From assembly GCA_905221605.1 (NCBI GenBank), contig CAJNDS010002233.1:418501-482500 (forward strand): a stretch of 64,000 bases of DNA. The letters run 5' to 3'. The notes under the pieces are model-generated. The model was not told where the DNA came from and ran no database searches. It worked only from the letters and a program-made list of their open reading frames with translations. Below, one piece after another: positions 36,598 to 47,023 of the stretch (the first letter of the stretch is position 1; each line of letters opens with the position of its first letter). This DNA is from Symbiodinium natans (Eukaryota > Sar > Dinophyceae > Suessiales > Symbiodiniaceae). The position numbers and the translations under genes were made by a program.

Positions 36598-36714
36598 TTG
36601 AGGAACTGCAATTACGATACTGGGATCCCCGAAAGGGACACTGCTCATCGAGAGAAGCTTCCATGCGCTTCTGGCCCCTTAGGGCCCTTGCCTCATCCGA
36701 GATGCGCTTCTCGG

Positions 36715-36923
36715 GGCAGCCGAAGCCCGAAGATGTTCGTCCGCTGCAAGTACTCCGGGAGGCACCGGGAGGGGGAAGCTGAAAGGCCTGTTTTGTTCAG
36801 CCAAGTGCCCTTGAAGGTAAGCTGGTTTCCTTTCGTGTGCTGGCTAACTGCAGGCTCTCTCGATGGCGAAAGACAAATGGAAAAGCCAGAGAGATTGGAG
36901 CCATGTCGGCGAGATGCCTCCTG
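36715..36923 (+). CDS. Two unrecognised exons with a 37-nt intron
   Basis: First exon frame ends RPVLFSQVPLK at 36816, followed by GTAAGC. The intron 36817-36853 ends GCTAACTGCAG. The second exon (36854-36923) reads ALSMAKDKWKSQRDWSHVGE and MPPG, then GTATGT. Phase is kept across the intron. Composition is protein-like, but no family is recognised. The 5' limit is arbitrary. Confidence 0.4.
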
Positions 36924-37140
36924 GTATGTCATGGAATGAATTCTTGCGGGGATTGGGCTATTTATTATTTGTGCCACCTCTGATGTCATTTTTCCCTCCG
37001 TTGTCTTGATGCCCAGGTTAAGAAGCATCTCGCAGGACTTAAGAGTGCAGCATTTGCATAATGGCTTCGCGGTTGAGGCGGGGGGCTGGGGTTGCCAAGG
37101 GATGTCAGGGGATATGATGTTTCCGACGTCCTTGTTGCAG

Positions 37141-37308
37141 GCCCACGAGTACTGGGCGCAGGTGGCTCTGGAGTCTGGTGATTTCAGAGCCTTCAACACA
37201 GCAGCCCAAGAACTGGAGGCCACTCAACGATGTGACAAGAAGAGAGCGAGAAAGATCGTCCTGGAATGTGCGGAATGCGCCAGGCGTACTACGAGGATCC
37301 CGAGCTAG
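37141..37308 (+). CDS. Unrecognised terminal exon, helical
   Basis: After TTGCAG, the frame reads AHEYWAQVALESGDFRAFNT, AAQELEATQR and a basic end to TAG at 37306-37308. Helical, TPR-like composition but too short to assign. Probably the end of the gene starting near 36.7 kb. Confidence 0.35.
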   Translation, partial: AHEYWAQVALESGDFRAFNTAAQELEATQRCDKKRARKIVLECAECARRTTRIPS

Positions 37309-37319
37309 AGAAAGGTGCC

Positions 37320-39770
37320 GCCAGGGTTAAGGCCCGCGGGAGCCCGCGGGATGAGGCTGAGACCATCATGTGGGGTTGGGTGGGGGCCCCTTGGCTTTGT
37401 AGCACTCGATGCCAGGACATCTTGGCGTGGTACATTCTGTACTTGGGCATCGAGGTTTGGGAATTCTGCATGCTTCCAGCTTTGTCATGCCCCGCGGGAA
37501 GGAACAACATTTGGTAACACCATGGAAGTAGCTGGCAAGAGAGCTGCGTGCTGTTGATTGCGAGCAAAGCTAGGTAGCAGACAGAGAGAGAGGGAAAGCT
37601 GATCAGCTTGTGGGATAGCTCCTCATTTGCAGGGTGAAGGGGTGGCTACCAGCCGCTTCCTGCAGAAGCACTCGAAACGCCTTGGTGTCGGTGACGAGAA
37701 CATGGTACCAGTCGTCCAGCTGGCTATGAGGTCAGCTGGCTATGATCTTGGAACCAGCTATCTAAGCCGGTGAGGCGTTGTCATTCAATTTGAATCTCTT
37801 CTATGGTTCTGCAATGTTCTGCATATGGCCTGTTGGCTGCTCAGTCTTCGAAGAAACATGGCGCAGCAGCGATTCCTACAAGTTGTTCGAACACTTGGTG
37901 CGCAGCCGCCCGCAGCGAACCTCGACTGGAACATGGGCATCTTCGCATACGTTAGCTTGTTGGAAAGTGCCGGGGCTTTGGACCTAAACATGCGCCCTTT
38001 TGTGCCGCTGGAACCTGACACACATCTGAACTCTGAACCTCCAAGGAAAGGTGGATCTGAGCTCATCCCTACCAGCCTGCCACCTAACTCTCATGGAATC
38101 TCGGGCAAGACTTTTGCATGATCAAAGGCTGCGCCTTAGTGGCTCTATCTCCAGGTCTGAGGTTGGAGATGCTTCGCAAAGTGCCTCGATTCAATGGGTC
38201 CTTGCCCCGCCCCCCCGCCGGGAGTTTGTGTTTTTCCTGTCTGAGGCCAAGCTGGAGGCGCTCGTCTCGCTTTGCAAGGCATGGATTCTGGAGATTGCTT
38301 GAAACTCCTTCATGGTTTTGCTTGTTCTGCAGAATATTCTGGTGCTGTGTTGTTCTATGTCATGCTGTGTTGTCATGACTGGAGCATGATGCCGAAGCAT
38401 GGTGGGCGGCAGGCCTTTGACAAAATGCGGGACTTGCGTCGTTCTCGTCTCAAAAGCCTCGACTTGCTCTTAGAGGCACGGCATGCAGAATGTGAGGTTC
38501 AACGAAAAGCGATTTCCATTCAATCAAACACTGTTGAACAGGCTGAAGGTGGCAGTGAGCTGCCCGTTGTCTACCAGGTTCTGGGAGTCCTGTGTCATTT
38601 CAAGAGCCGCAGAGCCTTGCTGATGGAATGCGTGCCCACAGGATCCTGACGCCGACTTGGTGGACACGCATGCCACTTTTCAAGAGGCAGGACCTATGGC
38701 TAAGCTGAGTTGAGCTACGCACATAGACCTGCTTCGGTCATTACGGGCGCGCTGCGGAAGCAAGTGTGCACGCCACGCATGTGAGGCAAAAAAGCTTCTT
38801 GAGAAGCACGACAAGCGGCAAGTGTTGCCCACAGGACTGTGACGAAGCTTGCGCGAAATCCGACATCAACATGCTATGCTTGAAGTACATTGTGCACCGG
38901 TCCTGCTGCTGAACGGCAGGGCCTGTCTCAAGAGCTCCCAGGGCGATTCTGATGTAGTGCAAATCCGGCCTGTCTGCATAGCTGCCGCAGGAGGGGTGCG
39001 CATTGTGCGCCGATTAGGGCGGCCGTCCAATGATCACCTGACAAACTTCGTGCGCCAGAACAGTGGAGCCACTTGCTGGCAGGTCGTGCAATGGCCTGGT
39101 GTATGCTTGAGCATTTCTTGATTTCTGGTAGTCTCTTACTTGTGCTCAGGCACAGTCTGCGGCGAAACCGCAGCGGAAGCAGCCAAGAATGGTCGACTAA
39201 GATCAGCATGTCTTCGCCACACTCTTGTCTGTAAATGTTAAACAGCTTAAGAGTTCTAGATCCTGAGATCATGTCGACTCATGCATACCCGTGGCTAGTG
39301 GGATCAAGCGAAGAAAGAAGCAACGTGAATGGGATAACCCCAGATGCCATCACAGGGCACCAGATTGCGATTAGCAGTCGTCTATGTTCTCAGAATCCTG
39401 GAGACCTGTCAATATGGCTGGCGTAAGGCTCAGGCCCGACAGCCGGCAGGCCACCACCAAAAAGGGGGCGCTGTGTAGCACTTTTCAGCCCATGTGGTCA
39501 TGCATTTGTCGACATTCTTGCTGCACGTGATTGCAAACCGAGCCGAAGTCAAACTGATTGCTCGAAGCATGGCCGCATGTAGCGCATGTTGTCTTGCATG
39601 AGCGGGTTCCTGCATCACGCCCCCCGACATGCATGCTTGTCTGGTCTTGTTGCTGTGCCGCCAAGCATGCATGGCGACTTCAGTGCCTGTACCAGCACAT
39701 CTTACTGACCGACGTCATGAAGCAAACCTGACTCTGACCTGACAACCAGCAGTTATCGTTTGTTCTTGTT
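37320..39770. other. No recognised gene; scattered exon-like frames
   Basis: Plus frames at 37825-38121, 38200-38302 (REFVFFLSEAKLEALVSLCK) and 38400-38649 (RRSRLKSLDLLLEARHAECE) look exonic but match nothing I know. A 13-base CAGCTGGCTATGA motif is duplicated at 37717-37746. Confidence 0.4.
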
Positions 39771-39779
39771 GATCTTGCT

Positions 39780-40016
39780 ATGCTTGGGGCCGGTGTGGTG
39801 CTTCTGGCCACTGTTCTGGCGCATGGGGCGGAGGTCACGCCTGAGGCTTCTGGCAGTTCACCGACAAGCCACGCAAAGTTGAACCTGTGCCCTGCAGAAC
39901 AGGTGTTGGCCGCTCGAGAGTGGCGCACATGGGGAGGACCAGGCTACTTGCAGCTTTGGCTCCTTTTTGCTGGCATCAGTAACTTCAACACCCAGGCGCA
40001 AGAGACATTTTTTCAG
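39780..40016 (+). CDS. Possible signal-peptide exon
   Basis: ATG frame starting MLGAGVVLLATVLAHGAEV, a short hydrophobic core with a small-residue end as in a secretory signal peptide. It then continues TPEASGSSPTSHAKLN. TTTTTTCAG at 40010-40018 then precedes the trefoil gene start, so it may be the first exon of that gene or of another. No support beyond composition. Confidence 0.3.
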
Positions 40017-40024
40017 GTGGCGAC

Positions 40025-41257
40025 ATGGCCAGCGCCGGTCCTGCTTCGTTGTATCCAGTCGTGAAGCCGGGGGACACAATCTACCTCAGGCCCAAGTCTC
40101 GCCTCTTTGTGCTAAAGCCATCTGCCGCCTCTTTCGCTCTCTCGCTCTCTCGCTCATTCTCTCACTCACTCTCTCTCTCTCTCTCCCTATCTCTCGAGCT
40201 CTTTTTCGGTTTTCTCTCTTGCTTCCAGTTCTCTCTCCCGCCTTGTTGTTTCTGTGTTGCAAGGGCCTACAACGGCAGGTTCCTGGGCGCCGGAGCCTCA
40301 GTGCGTCCGGTGGTTCGCAAGGAGACGTTGAAACAGGCACCTCAGGTTCATGTGGTTCAGGTATGACATGGAACTGTGTTAAAGTGTTCCCCGGTTCCCA
40401 AAGGAGTTCTTTTCTGTCGAGCATTCAAACTACCTGTTCGTTGCGTCTGGACCAAGCTACCCGCTCCCAATCCTTGCGTGGCAGATCCGGGACTTCCAAG
40501 TGGGAGCCCATTCTTCTGACAAGGCTTTCTGCCAGCAGCATTTCTCGTGAGATTTCTGTTGGCTTATGTCTTTGTTGTCTTCGTTGTCTTCGTTTGCTCA
40601 GCTTTCCGACCAGGCCTCCGCGCAAGCGTTCAAAGTCGAGAAACGCTCAGTAGGTGATGTCTACCATGGAGACAGGATTGGGCTTGTTCTGTTGACTTGT
40701 GGCCAAGCTTCACACCCCAGTTCCACAGGATATTCCTGACCAATACGAACGGCCGCAAGCTGGAGGTGAACGGAGACGAGGTCTGGATGGCAAGCTGACA
40801 GAGTTTGCACTGGTGAAGCTGGAGCAGAGCAAGAGCCGTGGCAAGGTGAGCGCGAGAGGTGGCCACATGGGCCCCAAGCAAGAGTTTGTTGTAGAGCATT
40901 CCGGGGCGCTTCCTCGGCCAATTGTCTGCCACTTACACAATGCACAGAGATTCTTTTTTCTCCGTGCTGCGAGATCCGGTTGCAAGGCTGTAGGCGACAC
41001 CATTTACCTACGAGCACATACCGGGAAACACATCGCAACCTGTCTGCAAAAATGTCTGATATGAACTTGTGCCTGCATCCATGTGTGTCCGCACCATTCC
41101 CCTTGAGGACGTGGTCGGACATACTGTGCAGGCACGCTTCACGCGACAGGCCAGAATGGATATCATTGGGCATGGACATTTCGAGAGTCTTCTGCCGCCC
41201 GCAGCCTGGCAGGGAATGGGCTACCATGCCTTTGTCGTTGAGAAGCAGCCCAGATAG
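40025..41257 (+). CDS. Beta-trefoil (fascin-like) repeat protein, multi-exon
   Basis: Repeats of a motif G-D-T-I-Y-L-R-x-(H/Y)-(T/N)-G-(K/R)-(H/F)-(I/L) followed by V.AR and a strand ending F.VEH/K. Repeat 1: GDTIYLR (to 40089) plus AYNGRFLGAGASV after a GC-AG intron 40090-40263. Repeat 2: IFLTNTNGRKLEVNGDEVW (about 40728). Repeat 3: AVGDTIYLRAHTGKHI, then a GC-AG intron 41035-41107, then DVVGHTVQARFTRQ, ending HAFVVEKQPR and a stop at 41255-41257. Strand pattern and repeat length recall actin-crosslinking/fascin-type trefoils, widespread as short proteins in dinoflagellates; binding partner unknown. Start ATG 40025 directly follows a 3' splice-like site. An apparent 1-base frame slip near 40780 is unexplained. 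Confidence 0.5.
40128..40200 (+). repeat. CT-rich tract inside trefoil-gene intron
   Basis: CTCT/CTCG/CTCA words with a (CT)10 run. Lies inside the GC-AG intron 40090-40263, whose flanking exons join in frame. Confidence 0.85.
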
Positions 41258-41259
41258 CT

Positions 41260-43380
41260 GCCTCTGCGGTTACGGCAGGTGTGACAACCTGCGTGATGCA
41301 AATAAGAAGTTCGTCGAAGTTTCACCAACAAGTTTGCGCAGAGCAGTGGGAGAGAACTACGCGCGGGGGATGTTTCAGGGCCAAGGTTGGCTTGATGCCG
41401 AATCCACAGCTTCCCAACCAGTGGCTGCCTCTTCGATGTATCGCTCTCGTGGTAGTCCTGTGGCGTTTTGAGTTTGGGAATTTGGTTTCTCCTGTTGTTG
41501 ATTCCTGACAAAGCCATTTCAGGGCTGACGGTAGACAGCGGACAGTCAAGAAGCCCAGACTTGCAAAGCGAGGGCATAGAGTCATAGAGAGTGAGGCAGG
41601 CTGGGAGTTCACAGCACGTGTATCCAGCGTTTGCAGAATAAGTTTCACATGCATACTTTCGAGACGCCCAAAAAGATGAAGACCTCACATGAAAGTTCAA
41701 GCAGCAGCGCAAGCACCGATGGCGGAAAGCTTCTCCTGGACGAAGACTGCCGTGTCGGCGGCAAGTGCCTTGCGAGCACGGGCTGCGGCCCTCACTGGCC
41801 TTCCACTAGTGCCGAGGGCTGGCGAGGCCCCCGAAATCCCCAGAGTGCCGAGAGAAAGCCCTGAACTGAAGTGGCTGATAGTGGCTGAAGCTACTTGACA
41901 GGCATGGGAGGTTGACCTGGAAGCAGCTGTCTGGAAGTGCCGCTCACAGAATCTCGCACCTTGCCTTTGACAGGTGTGTCGTCGTGAGTACCGTTTAGCA
42001 TCGTCTCCTGGACACCCTCCCGTGGCTTCCAGACTTGCCTGCCCGAGCCACTTACGACTACATCTTGGTGATCGTACCATGCCAAGTCCGGTTTCCAAAA
42101 TGATTGTATGGAACAAGGAGCACAAATCATGTCGGCTGCAGTTCCTTCCGAATTATGATTGCCCGGAGATCAAACTGTGAGTATGTGCTGAACTGGGACA
42201 TTCCAGTTAAGATGCATTGTTGTCAACCATGTGATTGCCGAATGAACTGGTGACATCCACCCGTCATTCGATTTGATGATGAACGGACCATTGGCCTTCA
42301 TCATGCGACGGCTGAATGCCTAGGGACTATTGCAACTTGCAACCACTCTCAGCAGGCAGCGGGCCGGTGAGAACAGGGCCTTGGACCCCCAATCCAAGAG
42401 CTCGGAAACTCTTGAAACGCCAACTACCGTCATAAGATCACATAGATAAAAGGGCTTCGGGCATTGGTCGTTGTGTGTGCGATGGTAGAGAGAGGGGCCT
42501 TGATATGCGGTTTGAGGTTGTTTCGCGTTAGTGTACTCCCTCCCATTCCATGATAAAACGAAATGGTCCCCTCAAATGCTCAGCTCTTGTCCTCATGTGA
42601 TTGCAGATGAAGTGGTCACTGGACTTGATGCTGCAGCGCGCCCTCCCATCATGTGCTCTCATTTCAAGAGACGACTCCGGGGATCGTCAGTGCTCAGTTG
42701 TATACAGAACGCTGTGAGTTCAATGCGCCTTGCATTCTTGCGTCCACGGTCTCGCGGTCTTGTCGATGCGTGACGTTTCGGCGACTGATAGTAGTGGGCA
42801 TAGCTGGCAGAGCTCGCTAAGACTCTAGCTCAGTTTTATGGCACGTGACTGGATGGCACATTGCAAGGCGGAGGTTGACCTTGAAGCGGGCCTCCCTTGG
42901 CGCGGCCGCCCTGTCGTGTCCCAGGTGTCTTCTTCGCGGCGATGCTTGGAAGCATTCAGGAGCTGCGGCTGTTGTTGCAGTGGTGGCCAAGGAGTTAGTT
43001 AAAAGGGACTGCTTCTGGAAAACAAGAAACAAGTTGCTGCACCATCTTGCAGGCTGGAGTTTAGCAGGTTGTGCATTCAAAGCTCATGGCGGCTAGCGAT
43101 GTCTGAACTCTGCCCGAGCAAATCCGGGGTTAGGGCCTGGATTCGCAAAAAAGCTCAGTGAAGCTCCTGTCGTTGCAGAAACGAGCTTTTGGATGAGGTA
43201 CGCCGACACCGCGGGCCAGGGCAAAGAGCCTTCCCAAGTCGAGGCATCTTGCATTGCCAGACCATGATCGGGTGGTGAGTGGCTTAGTTGGGCGCGTGGG
43301 TTAGTTAGGGCAGAGATGAAGCATGAGCAAAGTCCCAGACTCCCAAGCACATGTGGCACCGTGACAGCGTAGAAGTTTGT
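41260..43380. other. Mostly unassigned; one well-bounded exon
   Basis: Apart from the exon at 41974-42176, open frames are short. No repeats of note. Confidence 0.45.
41974..42176 (+). CDS. Unrecognised exon with both splice sites
   Basis: Begins after TTTGACAG and ends at GTGAGT (42177). The frame reads VCRREYRLASSPGHPPVAS then SKMIVWNKEHKSCRLQFLP and NYDCPEIK. Both splice signals are strong, so it is probably real. No family recognised. Confidence 0.4.
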
Positions 43381-43382
43381 CA

Positions 43383-44317
43383 GGCCGGCCCCTCGCCAAA
43401 AGGCGCGCACTCCTCGGAAAACGGCCGCGCTTGATGTGGATGCGCCAGCTGTGCCGTCGGCACCAGTGCACGTCAGCCCGGCTGGTCGTAGAATGCCCAA
43501 AGCGGCAACAGCCGCTGATGCGGGAGCGAAGGAGGAGGTTACCAGCGCTCTTGCGGTACCTGCATCATCACCTGGCAAACCCAAACTAGAAAAGTCGAGC
43601 GAGCCTGGTGCCGAGACACCCAACCCAAGCGAAAGCGCTAACATCACTAGCACTGCCCCGGCCATTCCGGTCACTTCGGCACTGGTTGAAGCCCATATAG
43701 CTCGCGGAGCTCCAATGGTGAAAGCAGCTGCTCGAAACTATGCAACACCACGACCAGACCTCGCAGATCTCAGCCGGGAAAGCCACGAGACCCCCGAGAC
43801 CACTGGGACCACTTGCGCAACTGCCAGCAACCGCGAGCTGCAAGACAAGTGCGCACCAGCTCCAGACCCCGACGCCAAAGATGCCAAAGATGCCAAAGAT
43901 GCCAAAGATGCGAAAGATGCCAAAGATTCCAAAGAAGCCAAAGAGGCTTCAAAGGGCTTGGGCACTTCTCATCAAGAGTGTGGCCAACAGTCGGAACAGC
44001 GTGATGCAAAGCTCGCTTCCGTGCCTTCGACGCGCTCGCGCTCCTTCGAGCCCATTGCGCCAGCAGCTGGTGCGACTGTGGCCCAGGGGGCCAAACCAGC
44101 CCCTCCTCTTATGGTCACTTTGCGAACGGCCGGTTTGGGCAAGGCCGCAAGCGTCGCAGACATCCACAAGATCGCCGTCTCAGCACCTTCACCTGCCAAG
44201 GCCAAAGCCTTGGCCAAAGTGGCTCAAGCTGAGCCCGTGGCCAAAGCCGAAGCTGCCAAGCCCTCCGTAGCCGAGGAGCAATCCAGGAGAGCCGGCGTTC
44301 GCTGCAGCTTCCTGTGA
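43383..44317 (+). CDS. Disordered Ala/Lys/Pro-rich protein with DAK repeats
   Basis: About 310 codons from a 3' splice-like TTTGTCAG (43382) to TGA at 44315-44317. Almost entirely Ala, Lys, Pro, Ser, Glu: predicted disordered. A nine-base GATGCCAAA repeat (43873-43930) encodes DAK x5 and then SKEAKEA. The C-terminal third has KAKALAKVAQAEPVAKAEA. No folded domain. An antisense frame (43093-43674) looks membrane-like, but it is the mirror of this Ala-rich sequence. The upstream exon is not identified. Function unknown; basic-alanine-rich composition is seen in some nuclear or structural linkers. Confidence 0.5.
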
Positions 44318-44319
44318 AA

Positions 44320-47020
44320 AGCACAGAATCCTTTTTTCGCCGTGGCCCACCGCAGGACCGAGCTGGCCGTTCCAGCAGTTGAGCTGGCAGTTCCAGCAGT
44401 TGTTGCCAAGAACAAAGAGCGACTAGGCAGTGGGGATCGTGCAAAAGCTGCGTTGAGAACATCTTTGAACATGTTGAGCAGGGTTTTCGTCCGCAGGCGC
44501 CTTGCAGTGTGGTGGGTGCAAGAGAGCACCTGTCAGATCTTCATGGAGGGAAGGCTTGGAAGGTGCCACATAAAATTAATATAGTATTGTATTCTAGCAT
44601 TCGTGCATTAAGACATTCTTGTATTATGTGGAGTTGTGGAACACGCGACAAGGGGCAGGGCCTCGCCAAGCTTTTTGTGTCTTGCCCAGGTGCAGTGGCT
44701 GTGCCAACTCTGCCCACCAGCTGGGCAACCGATCTTCCGGATTCCGGCGTCGATCCGGGTGCTATCGCCGACTGGATGGAGGCATGGCCTTTGGGGGGTG
44801 AGGCTTGGTTGTCACAGCGCTTTTAAGGCTTTATAAAATATGGATTGTGGTCAATGTTTTGGGAGGGTTTGGTCGGTCTGGTAAAGGTCATAACTGCTGG
44901 CAAGCTCCCGCCTAGCAGCTTAACATGTGGCAGCACGAGTGAGAAATGGCAGGGGCGTTTGTCCTGGCACGGCTGCTTTTGCCGGGTCTTGGATGGCTTA
45001 CGGAGATACACTCCGGAGGAGGGAGAGTCTCTTGCTAGCAGCCAGTCTTCTCTCCAGATTACTTCTGTCAGCCAGTGGTTGCTTGCAGCTTCCACAGTCG
45101 CAAGGGTGCAGTGCTTTCTGAGGAAGGCGAGCAAAGTTGCCGAGGATGCTGCAGCAGACATGGGCCGACAGGTCGAGACGGAAGCTTCGGTGTTTGGGTT
45201 GCTCATGCTTTGGAGTGGGGTCGCTATGCTGCCACCGCTGCCAGTATTCTGTCCTGCCATCAGTCTGTGCTTCTCTGCTTCGTTGTCCTGAGATTGATAC
45301 CTGTCCTACTTGGTCAAATTGAGAGGCGAGAAAGGTCCTGGCAGAGCACATCGAGCTGAACTCGCAGTCGTCCTTGCTGGCATTCTTGGCCGGGGGCGCG
45401 CCTTCCATGCTGTCCGTCACCAGCACTGCAAGTGGCAGGGGGTTTTCTTGCACCGCAGGGAAGCCAGGCACAAGCCGTGGTTCCCATCGGTAGGGTGACA
45501 CATCTGCTTGTGAACCTCGTAGGGAGGCTTTGGTTGAGGAAGGTTCGTGAAGCAGAGTCGAAAAGCCAAGGATGCAAGGACCTTGGAAGGGCTCTTACCT
45601 TCTCAACCCAAAGAAAAGCCTGCACAGGCCACCTTTTGGGGGGGAGGGGCCTTAAAGGGCCTTACGTGATTTGTGTTCCTGGGGATGCCTTGGCAGGCTC
45701 TGGCAAATGCGTTTCAGTGGTTCATCGGAGGTGCCTGGACCGCAACTGAGCTCTTCGCCCAGCATGTTGTAGAGTAGCATTAAGACACCGTGCACCCAAC
45801 AACGATGGAAAGCAGCAAGCGGCCTCAAGCCATCTCAAGCCATGGCTGCTTGCAAATCAAGTTTTCAGGGCTTTGGTCGAGTGCTCTTGCGGTCCCAGCT
45901 TGCCCTGGAACAGAGACTGGCTTCGAAAGAAGCTCACTCGACCATCAAGGTAGGACGCCAGATAACGCAGTGTCAAGTCTAGTCAAGTCTAGTGAAGTCT
46001 AGTGATGTCTGGTGATGAAGTCAGGTGTGGGCCTCGGGCCTGGTGGGATGCGCGACCTGGGCGGTGGAACTCTGCAGATGGCGCTGGCTTTCCGCCGCTT
46101 GCAGCTGCGGGTCCCGAGGGCTTAAGGGGAACAAGGGAAGCAAGGCAAGCACTCCTCGAAACGACTAAGAGTGAGCAAGACGACTTTACCTGGCTGGCTG
46201 ATGCATGCGGAGTGTTCTTGAAAAATGGGCTCGTTGGAGTTTCGTCGGTCGCTCCTCGAAGAACTAGCTCCCGAGGCATTGGAGGCTACGTTATTTTCTT
46301 TTGAGGGTGGATGGGTGATCCGGCGAGATGCTCGCATATGCTCACCCGCTCGACCATAACGCGCTCGCCGCGACCCTCCATGCCATCGGCAGCGGCCCGC
46401 GAAGCGGGGACTGCTGTAGTTGCTATGCTACCACCTTTTTCTGAGTTCTGGCATGAAGGCTCCAGCAGTACGAGCTTCGATTGCTGGGGGTGGGGGCTGG
46501 GGCAGGAAAGCGCATTTGTCAAGCGCCACGCTTTTTCAGCAGCCGTGCTCACCGAAATCCTCGAGTTTAACAAGTTGTCAAGCAGCAAGCCCTCCAATCG
46601 CTGAAAGCTCGCAAGAGCCGAAAAATCCATTTTTGGAACAGGCCCACCCTGCCGCAGACGGCTCGCAGCAGAAGCCGCAACCTCAAGGGTGGGTGATCTG
46701 ATGTGACAGTGGCAGTAGGTGCATGAACTACGGGTAGACTACGCGGGATCAGCGACATGCTGAGGCTGCTGGATGCGAGCATCTTCTTGGAGACCCTGCG
46801 AGCTGCAAGCCTGGCCCAGTGCGGAGGCCGCCTGCCGCGACACGACGACCTGGGCAGCTGCTTGGTGATGCCAGTGAAGTCGGTTTGCTGTCGGCTCTTG
46901 CCCAACTACCCAATTCCCACGAAGACGGCGATTCAAGCATAGTATATTGCTATACCTGCGAGGGGTTGGGGTATGGGCTCCGGGAGCAGATGAGGAGGCT
47001 GGGAAGGTATCGCTTACTCT
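44320..47020. other. No recognised gene
   Basis: Plus frames (44509-44826, 44845-45291, 46002-46304) lack motifs. The 44696-44826 stretch (GVDPGAIADWMEAWPLGGEA) looks protein-like and ends in TAA. Small repeats only. Confidence 0.4.
45976..46014. repeat. Tandem AGTCTAGTGA units
   Basis: AGTCTAGTCA, AGTCTAGTGA, AGTCTAGTGA and TGTCTGGTGA in tandem, 10-base period. Confidence 0.75.
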
Positions 47021-47023
47021 TGG

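Noticed and set aside
43093-43674. 193-codon minus-strand frame with hydrophobic N-terminus
   Set aside because: Antisense of the Ala/Lys/Pro-rich plus-strand ORF; Ala-rich codons read backwards give Gly/Ala/Leu/Ser stretches that mimic membrane segments.
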